Part shown: positions 49,190-59,956 of the stretch, piece by piece
How positions within the stretch are numbered: position 1 is the first letter of the stretch
Layout of the letters: each line of letters starts with the position of its first letter
Source: Aurantiochytrium sp. KH105
Lineage: Eukaryota; Sar; Bigyra; Thraustochytrida; Thraustochytriidae
Assembly: GCA_003116975.1 (NCBI GenBank)
Contig: BGKB01000192.1
Span: forward strand, 62,001-126,000
DNA length: 64,000 nt
Reading direction: 5' to 3'
Made by a program: the position numbers and the translations under genes
Notes under the pieces: model-generated
The model's input: the letters and a program-made list of their open reading frames with translations, nothing else
The model's database searches: none
What the model was told of the DNA's origin: nothing

Positions 49190-50458
49190 ATGGCAGGGAA
49201 GCTCGGCATGGCCGCGCTTGCGGAGGACTCCAAGCTTCTTGTGCTCCAGTTTCTCGACCTGCAAAGCCTGGGAAGGATGGCCACGACAAGCACAGGTATG
49301 CACCAGCTCGTAGAGAATAGCGATGTCGCGATCGAGGCACTTGTTGCCCCGTATCTGGCTGCGCATGCGCAAGGAACAGAGACCAAGGAAGCTGCCGAGG
49401 ACGAGCTCAAAGCTCTTTTTGGAGCGCAATGCAGAGATCCTGACACCACGGAGCACAAGCTACGCCAAAAGGCCGTCCAGCAAGTCTGTGTGCGCTCCCT
49501 GGAGACGAACATTGCAAACACTCAACAGTTTCTTGACCTTGCTCATCATTGTATCAGGTGCGAATTCAACGAGGCGCTCAAAGATTTTCTCTCGGCAAGG
49601 TACCCAAGCTTGGATACTAAAAAGGACAAGGAATCGCAGGAGCCCTTGCTTCTGGGAAGCCAATCTGCTTTCATGAAAATGACGCAATTCGCAATCAATC
49701 TCTCCAAGGAGGAAGCCGTCAAATGTCTTGTTTCAAGTGGAGTGGAGAACGGTATTCTTGATGCGCCGTACTTTGCGCAGAGTGTGGCCGAGGCTGCCAG
49801 CCACGGACTGACCAGCCTGGTGGCTTTCCTTCTTTCCCAGGCAGCGCGCGCAAATGCTGGCTCAATGGATACTCTTGCTCTTGTGGCAATGCATGAATCC
49901 TGCAAAGCATCGCATGCTGCCTTGGCTCTGAACATGGCCAAGATGCTTTGCTCTCGCTTTGCTCACGCGCAAGAGACAATGGACATGCGCCACCGCGCCC
50001 CCGGCTTTGTTGTCGACGCCGCTGCCCTTGCAGAGCGCGATGCTCTTGCCGCTCGCAAGACAAAGCTGGTCGAAGCCATCATAAAAGCTGTACAAGAGGC
50101 CACACGCCAGGGCAACCTCGACTTAGTTCAGGCGTTTCTCAACGAGAAAATTATCACGCGAGATATGGCCCTTTGCATCCAAACGACGGCTGCCAGGAAT
50201 GGGCTCTTTGACATTGTGATGCTCTTGCGAGACTGCTGCGGCGACGATGCACTCTATGACCTCTTTGACAACGCGGTGCGACGCAATCATAACCACAGCG
50301 TCAGCTGCTTGCTCGAGACTGGCATTTTCGCGCGGGCTTATCTTGAAGGCCAGCGCCGACAGGCCGACCTGCGCGAGTGCGACGACGTCGCGGCCATCTT
50401 GGACGCCTACCTCCGCATCTCGCCTGCGAACGATGCCGACCAAGCTGCCTCGACGTGA
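49190..50458 (+). CDS. F-box-like protein with ankyrin-like repeats
   Basis: 422 residues from the ATG at 49190 (MAGKLGMAALAEDS). The N-terminal LLVLQFLDLQSLGRMATTSTGMHQLVEN fits the F-box pattern (three helices, L..FL.L..L....T....). Residues about 150-400 are helical pairs with ankyrin-like turns (LVSSGVENGI..., QGNLDLVQAFLNEKII, NGLFDIVMLLRDC, NHNHSVSCLLETGI), often seen in protist F-box-ankyrin proteins. Such proteins are substrate adaptors of SCF ubiquitin ligases in well-studied organisms. The frame is open far upstream of 49190, but only with repeat-derived low-complexity sequence. F-box assignment is moderate; ankyrin repeats are degenerate. Confidence 0.65.
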   Translation: MAGKLGMAALAEDSKLLVLQFLDLQSLGRMATTSTGMHQLVENSDVAIEALVAPYLAAHAQGTETKEAAEDELKALFGAQCRDPDTTEHKLRQKAVQQVCVRSLETNIANTQQFLDLAHHCIRCEFNEALKDFLSARYPSLDTKKDKESQEPLLLGSQSAFMKMTQFAINLSKEEAVKCLVSSGVENGILDAPYFAQSVAEAASHGLTSLVAFLLSQAARANAGSMDTLALVAMHESCKASHAALALNMAKMLCSRFAHAQETMDMRHRAPGFVVDAAALAERDALAARKTKLVEAIIKAVQEATRQGNLDLVQAFLNEKIITRDMALCIQTTAARNGLFDIVMLLRDCCGDDALYDLFDNAVRRNHNHSVSCLLETGIFARAYLEGQRRQADLRECDDVAAILDAYLRISPANDADQAAST

Positions 50459-51180
50459 TGCGTCCAATCATGTAAGGGCGGCTCATAGCGTTATCAATCG
50501 TCGAGGGTGAGAGTTCCCTCTCCAGGTCGCCTGCCTGAGGAAGATTGACTTCCTTCTAAACAACGGAGATACGAGACAAGGTCAACGACTGACATGGCAC
50601 GCAGAATGCATGTAACCTATAAATCAAAGAGAAGGAAAGAAAGAAAGAGAGACAAATGTGAGTGCTTTTTGACCGTTGACATTTGTTTGTTTGTTTGTTT
50701 GTTTGTTTGTTTTCCAAAATTTATAAAGTGCAGTCAAAGCGCGTCCCGGTTCGGGCCCTATGGGCTGCTGGCGAGTGGGGCTTGCTGCAGTAGCTCTGCC
50801 TACACAACCAAGAGCTCATCACACGCTGGCGGCGGGCCAAACGCAACGTGCGTGCCGTGAGAGCGCGGGACTGCCTCTCGCGGCTTCAAGGCGTTGCGCG
50901 CTGCATGGACCGCGCAAAGCCACAGACGATGAGGGGCCAGCAGCGCCAAACAAGCTGGAACTCCTTCGCACTATCGTCGTCGTTGTTGTTATCGTCGTCG
51001 TTGTTGTTATCGTCGTCGTCGTCGTCGTCGTCGTCGTCATCATCGTCGCCGATGCTTCAACGCGACACACGCTCCGGCCACCGAGCCCGCGCGATGAAAC
51101 TCGTGGGAGCTACAAGCAAATCAGCACAAAGTCGAGCGAGCCCATTCCAAGGTCGTCCATCCCCTGGTCTTTGCAAACGA
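50459..51180. other. Upstream region of the giant surface protein gene
   Basis: Includes a TTTG run at 50685-50711 and, near 50985-51050, a TCG/TTG/TTA trinucleotide array. The frame of the giant gene is open back to about 50848, but that extension begins with a non-ATG codon or an ATG at 50905 and encodes a Ser/Leu run from the microsatellite, so it is treated as leader. Confidence 0.5.
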
Positions 51181-54100
51181 ATGGCCAGGCAGTGTTGCAA
51201 AATGACTACAACGACAACGAAGGCGAAGATGAACACGACGAACATGCTGCTAGTGGTGATGATGATTATTACGGTCCTGATGCCTCACCACGTGCAAGGC
51301 GCATCAAGAACGACTGCACTTACTGCAACATGCATGAGCCAACCTCGCGTTTTCGAAGACGACGATCTCGATGGCTATCTTGATGTAAATACAGCGGCAG
51401 GGTCAGTCACCATCGATGTGCACGCTCGCGGACTTGAGGATCGACCTGCCACGTTTACGTGGTGTGAAGTCTCAAAAGGCGACAGTGGGGAAGACACAGA
51501 GGCACCAGCTATAAGTGCAGCTCCAACGACCACTCTTGCGCCCACGCCGGCACCCTCGACGCATGCTCCGACCTTGACTCCATCGCAAGGTTGTCCAAAC
51601 AGAGTATTCAACACACAACGCTGTGGCCCTGTTGGTGTGACTCGCCAAGAGTGTTGGGCTCGGAATTGCTGTTTCGATCCGACCAGCAAAATTCGATGCT
51701 ATCCTGTCGATTCTCGACGTCGCGAGCTCCAAAACAATGACAAGACATCACCGTACACCTCCTACTCATCTTATTACTACTATTATCACAACTTTGCGAC
51801 AACGAGCACACCTACAACCACTCAAGGCTCCGGAAATGATGACTACGATCTCGAGGATGATACTGACAATTTTTACGCTTCGGCGTTTGTCAGGACAGTG
51901 GAACCTCAGCCGAAAGCCACAAGCTTACCAGATTGTAGCGATGACACTTCATCGCATTGGACAAGCAAAGACACAAGCATTGAATTTCAGATTCTTGAGG
52001 AGTTGCAGCGTGTGCAGGTCAGGGTGACATTGCACGATGACTGCTTGCAATATTCGTCCGTCTCAAAAACTTTTACAATTGACACCACGCAAAACCTGCA
52101 GTGCCCGTCATACGCAGACGAACCGCCAGGTAATCTAAATTCATGCTATTGCGCGGATTCTTCCATGAATGAAGAATCGTGCCCCACGTGCGCAGTGCTC
52201 GCCAACGTCTGCGAAGAAGGCTATGTGCACGATCTGCTTACTGATCGATGTATTTTGGATACTCCCCTCTGTATGTTCCAAGAAGGAGCGCTCGTTGACC
52301 GAAGAGCCGTGGCAAACCCTACAGAGCGGAACGTGGGCGTTCTGCAACCTATTTTCCCAAATACTTGCCATGGGCCGACGCGCGCCCCGACAGTGTCGCC
52401 AACCGCGTCACCTACAATGGCTCCGATTGTGCAAGTGTGTGAAATTTATGAGGGAGGGCCTGGTCTCGTAAAGGAGCGCACTGCCTGCGCACTCCCATTT
52501 TCGTACACCTCTGGAAAAGGAACCACAGTGTATGAGTATCCTCCACTGGTGAGCGAAGCGAAACCTTATGGTATCTCTAAAACTGGCATCGACCCGGCGA
52601 GCGAATCCGTGCGTTGGTGTCCGACCGAAGATATTGTAGAATATCAATTTCGGAACACTGATGATGCAAGATCTTGGGGAATTGTTAATTGCTCCGATCC
52701 GGCTGCTTTTCCAACGGCAGCACCTGTCATGCCGCCAACACTTGCACCTACATATGTCCCAACACAGGTGCCCACCAAAGGTCCAACAAAGGCACCCACG
52801 CCAAAACCCACTGGCACACCATCAGACTCGCCAACTCCAAATCCCACGAGTCAACCAACCAGAAGGCCATCACAGCAACCGACATTGCAGCCAACCTTAC
52901 AGCCTTCACAAAGTCCAACGAGGAGACCGACGAAACAACCCACGCTGCATCCTACACTGACGCCCACAAACCATCCAACGCGGCATCCTACCGAGAGACC
53001 TACTTTCGAACCAACACGTCTGCAGGGCTGCTACATCCCCGGGCGCGAGGATCAGTTTATTGTCAGCGAGGCCGAGTGCCAGCTCCCCTTCGATTACATA
53101 GGCTCCGACAGGACTCGCGTTACCTTCGAATATCCGCCACTCGGTACAGAAGCTGAGCCTTTTGGAGCGACGGACATTGAAAGTGTAGGTCGCTGGTGCC
53201 CCACGCAGGGTATTGACCTTTATGACGTTTCCGATGAAACAGTTAGAGCGTCCTGGGGTTCAGCGTCGTGCGCAAGCACCAATCAATTCCCCACAGAGAG
53301 ACCCACGCGGATGCCAACGAACACACCGACAGATGCCCCAACTCGACTGCCAACGCTCTCACCCACGCCCGCGCCCACACCTCCAACACCACGTCCCACG
53401 TCTGCCCCTACCATGTCCATGAATTGTCAAATTGCCGAAGAAAGCTTCGAATATGTCGACGGGGAGACACGGTGCCAGCTCCCTTTTGAATACCGTAATA
53501 AATGGGACGATGAGCCAATCACGTTCGAGTATCCGCCCCGATTCGACGAGGCTAAACCATACGGCCGTGGTCTGCGTGATTACGGCGGGGAAGACTTCGA
53601 TCATATACGGTGGTGTCCCAAAGCAGGCACAACCGATTACGTCAAGGCCAGAATCGCCACTCGCGAGCACTGGGGTGTAATTGACGGTTGCCAAGATCCA
53701 AGTGAGCTTCCAACAATGATGCCCACCGTGTCTCCAACATTGTATCCAACGCTTTCCCATGCATGCTTCATTTACGATGGCAATCTTGGCTATGTCAAGG
53801 AGCACGTCAATTGCGAGCTACCTTTCCGTTTTCGTCGAGGTAATGTCATTATTGACTTTGACTACGCGCCAATGCTCGCAGAGGCCCAGCCTTTTGGAGT
53901 AACCTACAATGACTATGGAAATGCCACGCTGCGATGGTGTCCTCCCCGAGGCGTCGACTACTATAGCGTCTACAACACGAATCTCCGTAAAAAGTGGGGC
54001 CTCGCGAGCTGCGAAGATGGCGTGCCTACGTCTGCTCCTACGCTCGCGCGCTTTACGATTTCCAGTGACGAATGCGTGCATCGCTGCCGCGTTGGTTTTG

Positions 54101-56650
54101 TCTTTGACCCCTCGCGATCAAAGTGCATACCTTTGGTGGAGCCAACCTGCGCTGAACAGCACTATTATGATCTGGAATCGTGTCAGGTGAAGCGTTGCGG
54201 GTCTGCAAACGGCCAGAACTTTAGTATCTCGGTTGCGTCGTACCTCGACGAGGCCCATGGCCTTGTTCGGCTCACATTCAATTCAAGTGTCGCAGCACAA
54301 GACATTTCAAATATGTCCATTGTCTGGGACGATGTGGGTTCGTTGCAGTCAATTGCGCCGCATAATGGCTCTTTGGATGCCGGAGAGTTCGCCTTTGTCA
54401 CAGACCCGACAGCTCTCACGCCGGGCGATTCTTTTTCATTTCGACTTTTCGCAACCGACAAGTGCAACCGAAGTTCTGTTCTCGAACAGCTCGTTCAGGT
54501 TCCCAATCGTGCCCCCCAGATTCGTTTAGAGGCAAATCTCGAAAGAGGTGCAAATTCTGCGCAAGGCACGCCTGTAAACTTTACCGATGGCGGAAGCTCC
54601 CTCGTCGTGAAATCGTCCGGTATATTCAACATGTCAGAGCTCACTCTTCGCATCAGTGCCGCCGAAAGCTTCGACCCAGAAGGTTTTCCGCTTGCATCAA
54701 TCGCATGGAATGTGCCTGCGCTACTCAACACGACATTAGCTCACCCATTGGTGGCAAACGAAGTATCCTTGTCCTTTTCAGACTTTGGACGTTACGCGGC
54801 GCAACTTTGGGTGACTGATATTCATGGCGCCGAAGCGTCACAGGACTTTGTGGTGATGCTGCTACCTAATGTTGCCCCAAACGCAAGCATTGCAGAAACT
54901 GCAACGCATCTTCCCTTCGGAGCATTTTCTAAGGTGGTCCTTAACGGGAGCGCCTCATTTGACGACGAAAACATTGAAAAGTATGCGTGGACTTTTCTCG
55001 GCCATCGCGTAGAGGACGTCACGCCTGCCTCAGACGCACTGCTGGCGCTGCTTTCGGCACGCGGTGTTCCTGGTTACACAACCGGAGCGAATGTCACCAT
55101 TCCCACGATCGTCGATCCGTTCGCTGCAACGACACGAGTGAAAGATGTTGAGCAACTCGGATATTACTCATTTCGCCTTGAAGTCCTTGACGACGAGGGT
55201 CTGAAGGACAGCGACGTTGTGGAAATTCACGTTGACATTTCTGCGCGAGATGCGAATCAAGATGGAATCCGCATCGACGAACCATCTCGGCAGTCTCTTT
55301 GGCTCAAGGGTGATCCCGCGAGCGTGTCATGGGTGGCGCCCTTGCTCGATGCAAGCCAGGAGGGGCCGTCAAGCCATTTACAGGTTCAGCTGCAGCTTGA
55401 ACGAAGAGAGACGAAGGAGACGTGGTCTCTCGGAACGTTTTCGATGGCAGCCGAGGAGGCTGTTGTGCATGTGCCTTCCAATGTCCCGACCCCGGCTCTA
55501 TACTGCGTTCACCTCCGCCTTCGCTACGACCATGGAAACGAGCTTTCCACGGCGCTTCCATTCGTCACCTCGAGCTCAAACTTTACGATTCGAGAGAGGT
55601 ATACCATTCTTGCGGGCGAATGGGGACAGTGCGAATTCGAGAACTCTTGCGAAGAGTTCGCTCCTGCAGACGGCGTCCAGCGACGTTCAGTGACATGCAT
55701 TGATCTCGAGGATGAGCAAAGGGCTGTTGATGCAAAATTTTGCGCCGACCTTCAGATACCAAGTTCAACACGCGCGTGCAGAGCACTTTGCGACACCGCG
55801 AATGAAGTCGAGTCCAGCGTCATTCTCGGTATCGATATCTGGACTTCATGTGAGTCTTCATCGTGTGCAGTTACCATCAATGAAGCAACGCAGACCTGGA
55901 CGCTGGAATGCTATGATGGGGATACAAAGCGGCACCTACCAATGTCGCATTCATCGTGCATGAGGCTGCGAGACAGCTCTCCAGCCATCGAGACGGAAAG
56001 AGCCTGCTCATCACTGAGCATTCCTAGCTGGTGCGATAGTTCACCCCTTCTCATGAACGTTTCGCTCAACACAGGCTTGGGTAATGAAAACTGCATGTGC
56101 GAGACCAAGGACCGCGCTCTTGACATTGGAGCCCAAAACAGTTTGTGTTTTTCCTCTGTGACAAACAGACCTTTGGCTCGTTCTGAGTGCGCTGCTGTCA
56201 CTCCGAGTGTCTGGGGCGTCGAGCCGTGCGGGGCCCTCGAGGTCGAATCTTGTCAAAGTCTCATGTGGTTAGTGTCTCCGTGGTCTCCTTGCTCTCACTC
56301 GTGTGGAGACCAGGCGACAAGCTCGCGAAGCGTAACATGCTTTGATAGTCTTTTGCAACAGCAAGTCTCCGATGCACGGTGTGCAACGCTTGGCGCCAAG
56401 CCTGTCATATCAAAGGCCTGCAATCAAGGTTTGCCCTGTGAATTTTTTAGTTGGCGCGTCTCGAAGTTTGAAGCCTGTCCTATTTCTTGCAGCGAAGCAG
56501 CAACGAACACCACGGCCACTCGATCCGTTGAATGCAGGCGGACCTCGCTTGCCGACGGAGAGGAAAGCGTCGTTGACGACATCTTTTGTGTGGAGAGTTT
56601 CCCGAAGCCAGAAGCTGCAAAGTCATGCAGCTGTAGTGGGACAACAACAG

Positions 56651-56722
<72 letters not shown>

Positions 56723-58668
56723 CATCAACAGCAGCGGCAGCATCAGTAGCAACGATGACGCAGGAGAGCCAAAGCAACAGTGCTGAGAACTGCGTTCGAG
56801 ATCTCTGGGGCCAATGCTGTTCCAGCATGTCCACGAATCGCTGCGGCGTTTGCGACGGGGATTCCAGCCACGTCCTTGACGCCCTTGGCGCTTGCTGCGT
56901 GAGCGGAGTTCTCGACGCATCTCTCGTGTGCTGCAAGAGTGGGATTCTCGATGCTTGCGGCGTCTGTGACGGGAGTGGTCTCTCCTGTGGGCAACGCTTG
57001 GTGTATGGGAGCGTGTCGAGTGACTCATTGATCTCAACGGAGTTTGAGGTTGTCGCTGACACGCTTGCTGAGGCTCTAGGTGTGTCAAGGTCACGCTTGC
57101 ATTACGATTCTGCTTCTTTCTCGTCAAAGTCTTCTTCGCGACGTTTACAAGAAGCCACGACAATTTGGAGAGTTGATGGGGTAGCAGAAGACGGAGCATG
57201 GCTGGAAGACCTTCGCAATGCTTCAAGAGCAGGTGCTATTGAGCTTCTTGACCGTGTCGGCACCTGCGGAAATGGACTTTGCGAGGCTGGCGAGACGTGT
57301 GTTGAGGGTGACACATCCAACGAAAGCGGGGACGTGTGCTGTTCGGCGGACTGTCCGCTCACCTTGGGAGACTGTCCACAGGGCAGCAATAGACTTGTTT
57401 GCAGCGGTCATGGAGCATGCCTGGGGTCCTCTCCGACGCAGTGCGTGTGTTTTTCTGGACAAGGCTACGGAGGCGACACGTGCAGTGAATGCGCACTCGG
57501 ATGGGCTTTTGGAGCTCTTACAAATGGAGAAAACGGATGCGTTCCAGATTCCTCTCTTGCAAGTTTGGCGCCGACCTCTGGTGCTCCAACAGATGCTCCA
57601 TCCTCAACGTTGTCGCCGGTCAATGACGTGGATTCGTCTGCAACGACTCGTCCATCTGCTGCTCCGTCTCAGGGTCCATCTCAGACGCCAGCTCCTTCTC
57701 CTGCGCTGTCATCGAGTGGAGTCGTCGAGCAGGGGAGCTGGATCGACTCGTGGTGGCAAGTCATTGTTGCAGGCGTAGTATTGGTCCTCACCCTCTTGCT
57801 TTGTTTGCTGGCCTTGTGCACGAGCGGACTTTTGCCATGCAGAAATAGCGCGAGGCGACAAACGAAAGTTGTTGTGGACAACTATGACGAAGACCACCAC
57901 AAGGGGTTGCGCCAGCACAAGCGGGGAAGGCCCGTTGCGCTCATATTATCACCCAGCCGGCGGCATGTATCTCAAGTATCCATGTCGCCCTCATCGGCTT
58001 CGCAAGCGTCATCCGAGGCAAGTTCGCCAAAATCGGTGGTGACAAGTGAAGGTTCAGAAAACGAGCGCGCAACTTTGGTATCCGAGGATGTGCATCGGGA
58101 AGGCTGGCTGATGATGCGTGTCGAAGGTAGGGATATGGATGATCTTGCAAGCTGGGATCGAATGTATTTTGTTCTTTACCGACAGCGACGACATTTGACC
58201 TTTTATGTTGGAATGACCACTACGAGCTCTTCACACAATGTTTACACGGGTGAAGCCGGCTCAATATCGCTTGCACATATTCGTGCAGTGAACATGAGCA
58301 CCACCAGCACCAGCACCAGCACCAGCACCAGCAGCTTGAACAAGGGAAGCAATCAGGAAAAGTCTTTCGAAATCGTCACTCGCTCGCCACGTGCACACAT
58401 TGAAACCACGTACAAGTTCATGTGTGAGACACGGCGCGCGTGCGAGGGCTGGGTTGCAGCACTTTCGACATATGTGATGCTCTCTTCGCGTGAGCTTGCA
58501 GCGCACAGTATGCACGACAATTCGGAGGACCGTAGCGCTGTTGCGCGTTGGGGCGTCGCAATGTTTGACGATGGAATAGAGAGTGGAAACGACAGTGAGT
58601 TGGAGAGCGCAGATGAGCTGACGCCCCGGGCTAGCGCACCTCCGTTGCCACCACGGATGGCAAGGTGA
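51181..58668 (+). CDS. Giant modular type I membrane receptor-like protein with cytoplasmic PH domain
   Basis: About 2,495 residues in one exon, starting MARQCCKM; a signal peptide core (LLVVMMIITVLM) ends near VQG-A. Ectodomain in order: trefoil/P-type domain (residues 138-173, six Cys, CW..NCCFD pattern), Cys-rich region with EGF-like spacing (about 310-370), four fibronectin-II-like modules (420-504, 617-697, 749-837, 862-944) joined by PT-repeat stalks, Cys-rich segment, PKD/REJ-like domains (about 1107-1353), three thrombospondin type 1-like repeats (about 1478-1537, 1696-1746, 1758-1819), a Ser-then-Ala homopolymer, CGVCDG Cys repeats (about 1869-1939), and an EGF-like domain (about 2075-2113). 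One membrane span (about 2194-2216) precedes a Ser-rich linker and a PH domain (about 2303-2431; EGWLMMR... W. RMYFVLY...CEGWVAAL). Ends acidic with a Pro motif. Probable role: adhesion or matrix/prey sensing linked to phosphoinositides; inference. Confidence 0.82.
56650..56743 (+). repeat. Coding CAT/CAG microsatellite (poly-Ser to poly-Ala)
   Basis: Lies inside the giant gene. The TCA/GCA reading gives a Ser run then about 19 Ala, between the third thrombospondin-like repeat and the CGVC repeats. Confidence 0.85.
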
Positions 58669-58738
58669 GGATGGAACAAGCTCTATAAATTTTTCAATGA
58701 AGAGAAGGCATTTTTAAGTTCCATCGTGATGTTTATTC

Positions 58739-59005
58739 TTAGACTGTTCTATAGCAGAGAATACCCGTTTGTCCAAAGTACAGATAAGCAGCGTTGTTTT
58801 CCTGGTGCGTGAAAGAGCCGCAAAAGTTCCTCCCCACGACGACGTGCCAGACACCTGTGTACGACGCCGTCATGTGTTTTTTAATGTACGAAGCAATGTC
58901 CGTGTAGCTCATCTCCACGGCTAACGCATCCGTGGCGTGGAAAACGAGCTCATCCAGCATGGCCTTGTCCATGCGCTGCTCCTTGACCACGCAGGTTGCC
59001 GTCAT
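58739..59005 (-). CDS. LC8-type dynein light chain
   Basis: 88 residues, intronless. The sequence IASYIKKHMTASYTGVWHVVVGRNFCGSF then THQENNAAYLYFGQTGIL carries the family hallmarks: IKK...W..VVGRNF, TH, and YLYFGQ..IL. LC8 proteins are dimeric hubs that bind dynein intermediate chain and many other partners, and are also stable parts of axonemal outer-arm dynein and radial spokes. It differs from animal DYNLL1 (for example an N-terminal TATCVVKEQ, and Cys after GRNF), so it could be a divergent axonemal form. The ATG at 59005 is chosen over an upstream in-frame start. An AATAAA overlaps the region just after the stop (58737-58732, minus strand). Confidence 0.88.
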   Translation of the reverse strand: MTATCVVKEQRMDKAMLDELVFHATDALAVEMSYTDIASYIKKHMTASYTGVWHVVVGRNFCGSFTHQENNAAYLYFGQTGILCYRTV

Positions 59006-59956
59006 CGTTCTCCTTTCCTCTGTCGATCCACGTATACAACACACGGGCAGCGCGCAGGCCGACCCCGACCGGCTGCTGCTCGCTCAACGGGTTCTCAGCT
59101 CGCTCGCTTCTTGCGTCGCGCGACACCACTTCCGTCTCTGTCTGCCAGCGCACGGGCTGGCTCGACCCTGGCTGGCGCAGGCCCTCCTCGCGAACAGCAG
59201 CTTCGGTCGCCTGCTCGCGGCGCGGTCTGTCTGCTCGTGCGGAGCGAGGTCCTTGTTGCCCTCGCGCAAGTCGGTTCGTGCAACGCAGCGAGCGTCCAGT
59301 CCAGAGGACCGTTGACGCCGCAGCTCGCCTGATGTGAGTAGTGCATAGTGACCACCAGCGATGGGACGCGCTGTCCCGACCCAGTTCGCAGGACCTGGCC
59401 GATCTCACGAAGAACGAGCTGCAGCTGCCCGCTTCGATTTCTCTCGGCTGCAGCGCGCGCCGTCGAGTCGAGCCTCTCCTCTTCCCTGCCCTCGTCCCTC
59501 CCTTCATTCATCCCTTCGCCCGTGGCGTCCGTCATCCTGCACGCGCGCCCTTGCTTCGGCCCGCCCATCTACGGTGGACGTGCGCGTGTGCGGCGCGGGC
59601 ATTCCCGACTTGGCGGCGGCGCCATTCCCGACTTGCGGCGCGCGCATTCTGCACTTGCGGCGGCGGCGCGTCCGCCCTGGACGCCCTCTTTGGGTGGCGG
59701 CGGGGCGCGCCGGCGCGCAGAACCGGAGCCCGCGACGCGCGCGAGGCTGCGCGAGCGAGGCTGCGCGACGCGCGGAGCGGAGCGGAGCAGCGCAGCGCAG
59801 AGCAGCGCAGAGCAGCGCAGCGCAGCGCAGAGCAGCAGGGCGGGGCGGAGCAGGCGCGCGCGCGCTCGCCGAGCCGGCCGAGAGCGGAGATCGGAGATCG
59901 CCGCGCGAGGCGCGCTCGGGACCACCCACGCGCCGCGCGCGAGGCGAGACCCCGCC
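59006..59956. other. Divergent promoter region, GC-rich
   Basis: Separates the LC8 gene from the Dbp4/DDX10 gene. Contains a GCAGC/GAGCA pentamer array at about 59775-59845. The frames open across it are low-complexity. Confidence 0.55.

Noticed and set aside
50848..51180. N-terminal Ser-rich extension of the giant surface protein
   Set aside because: Encoded by a trinucleotide microsatellite and would put a long soluble stretch before the signal peptide.
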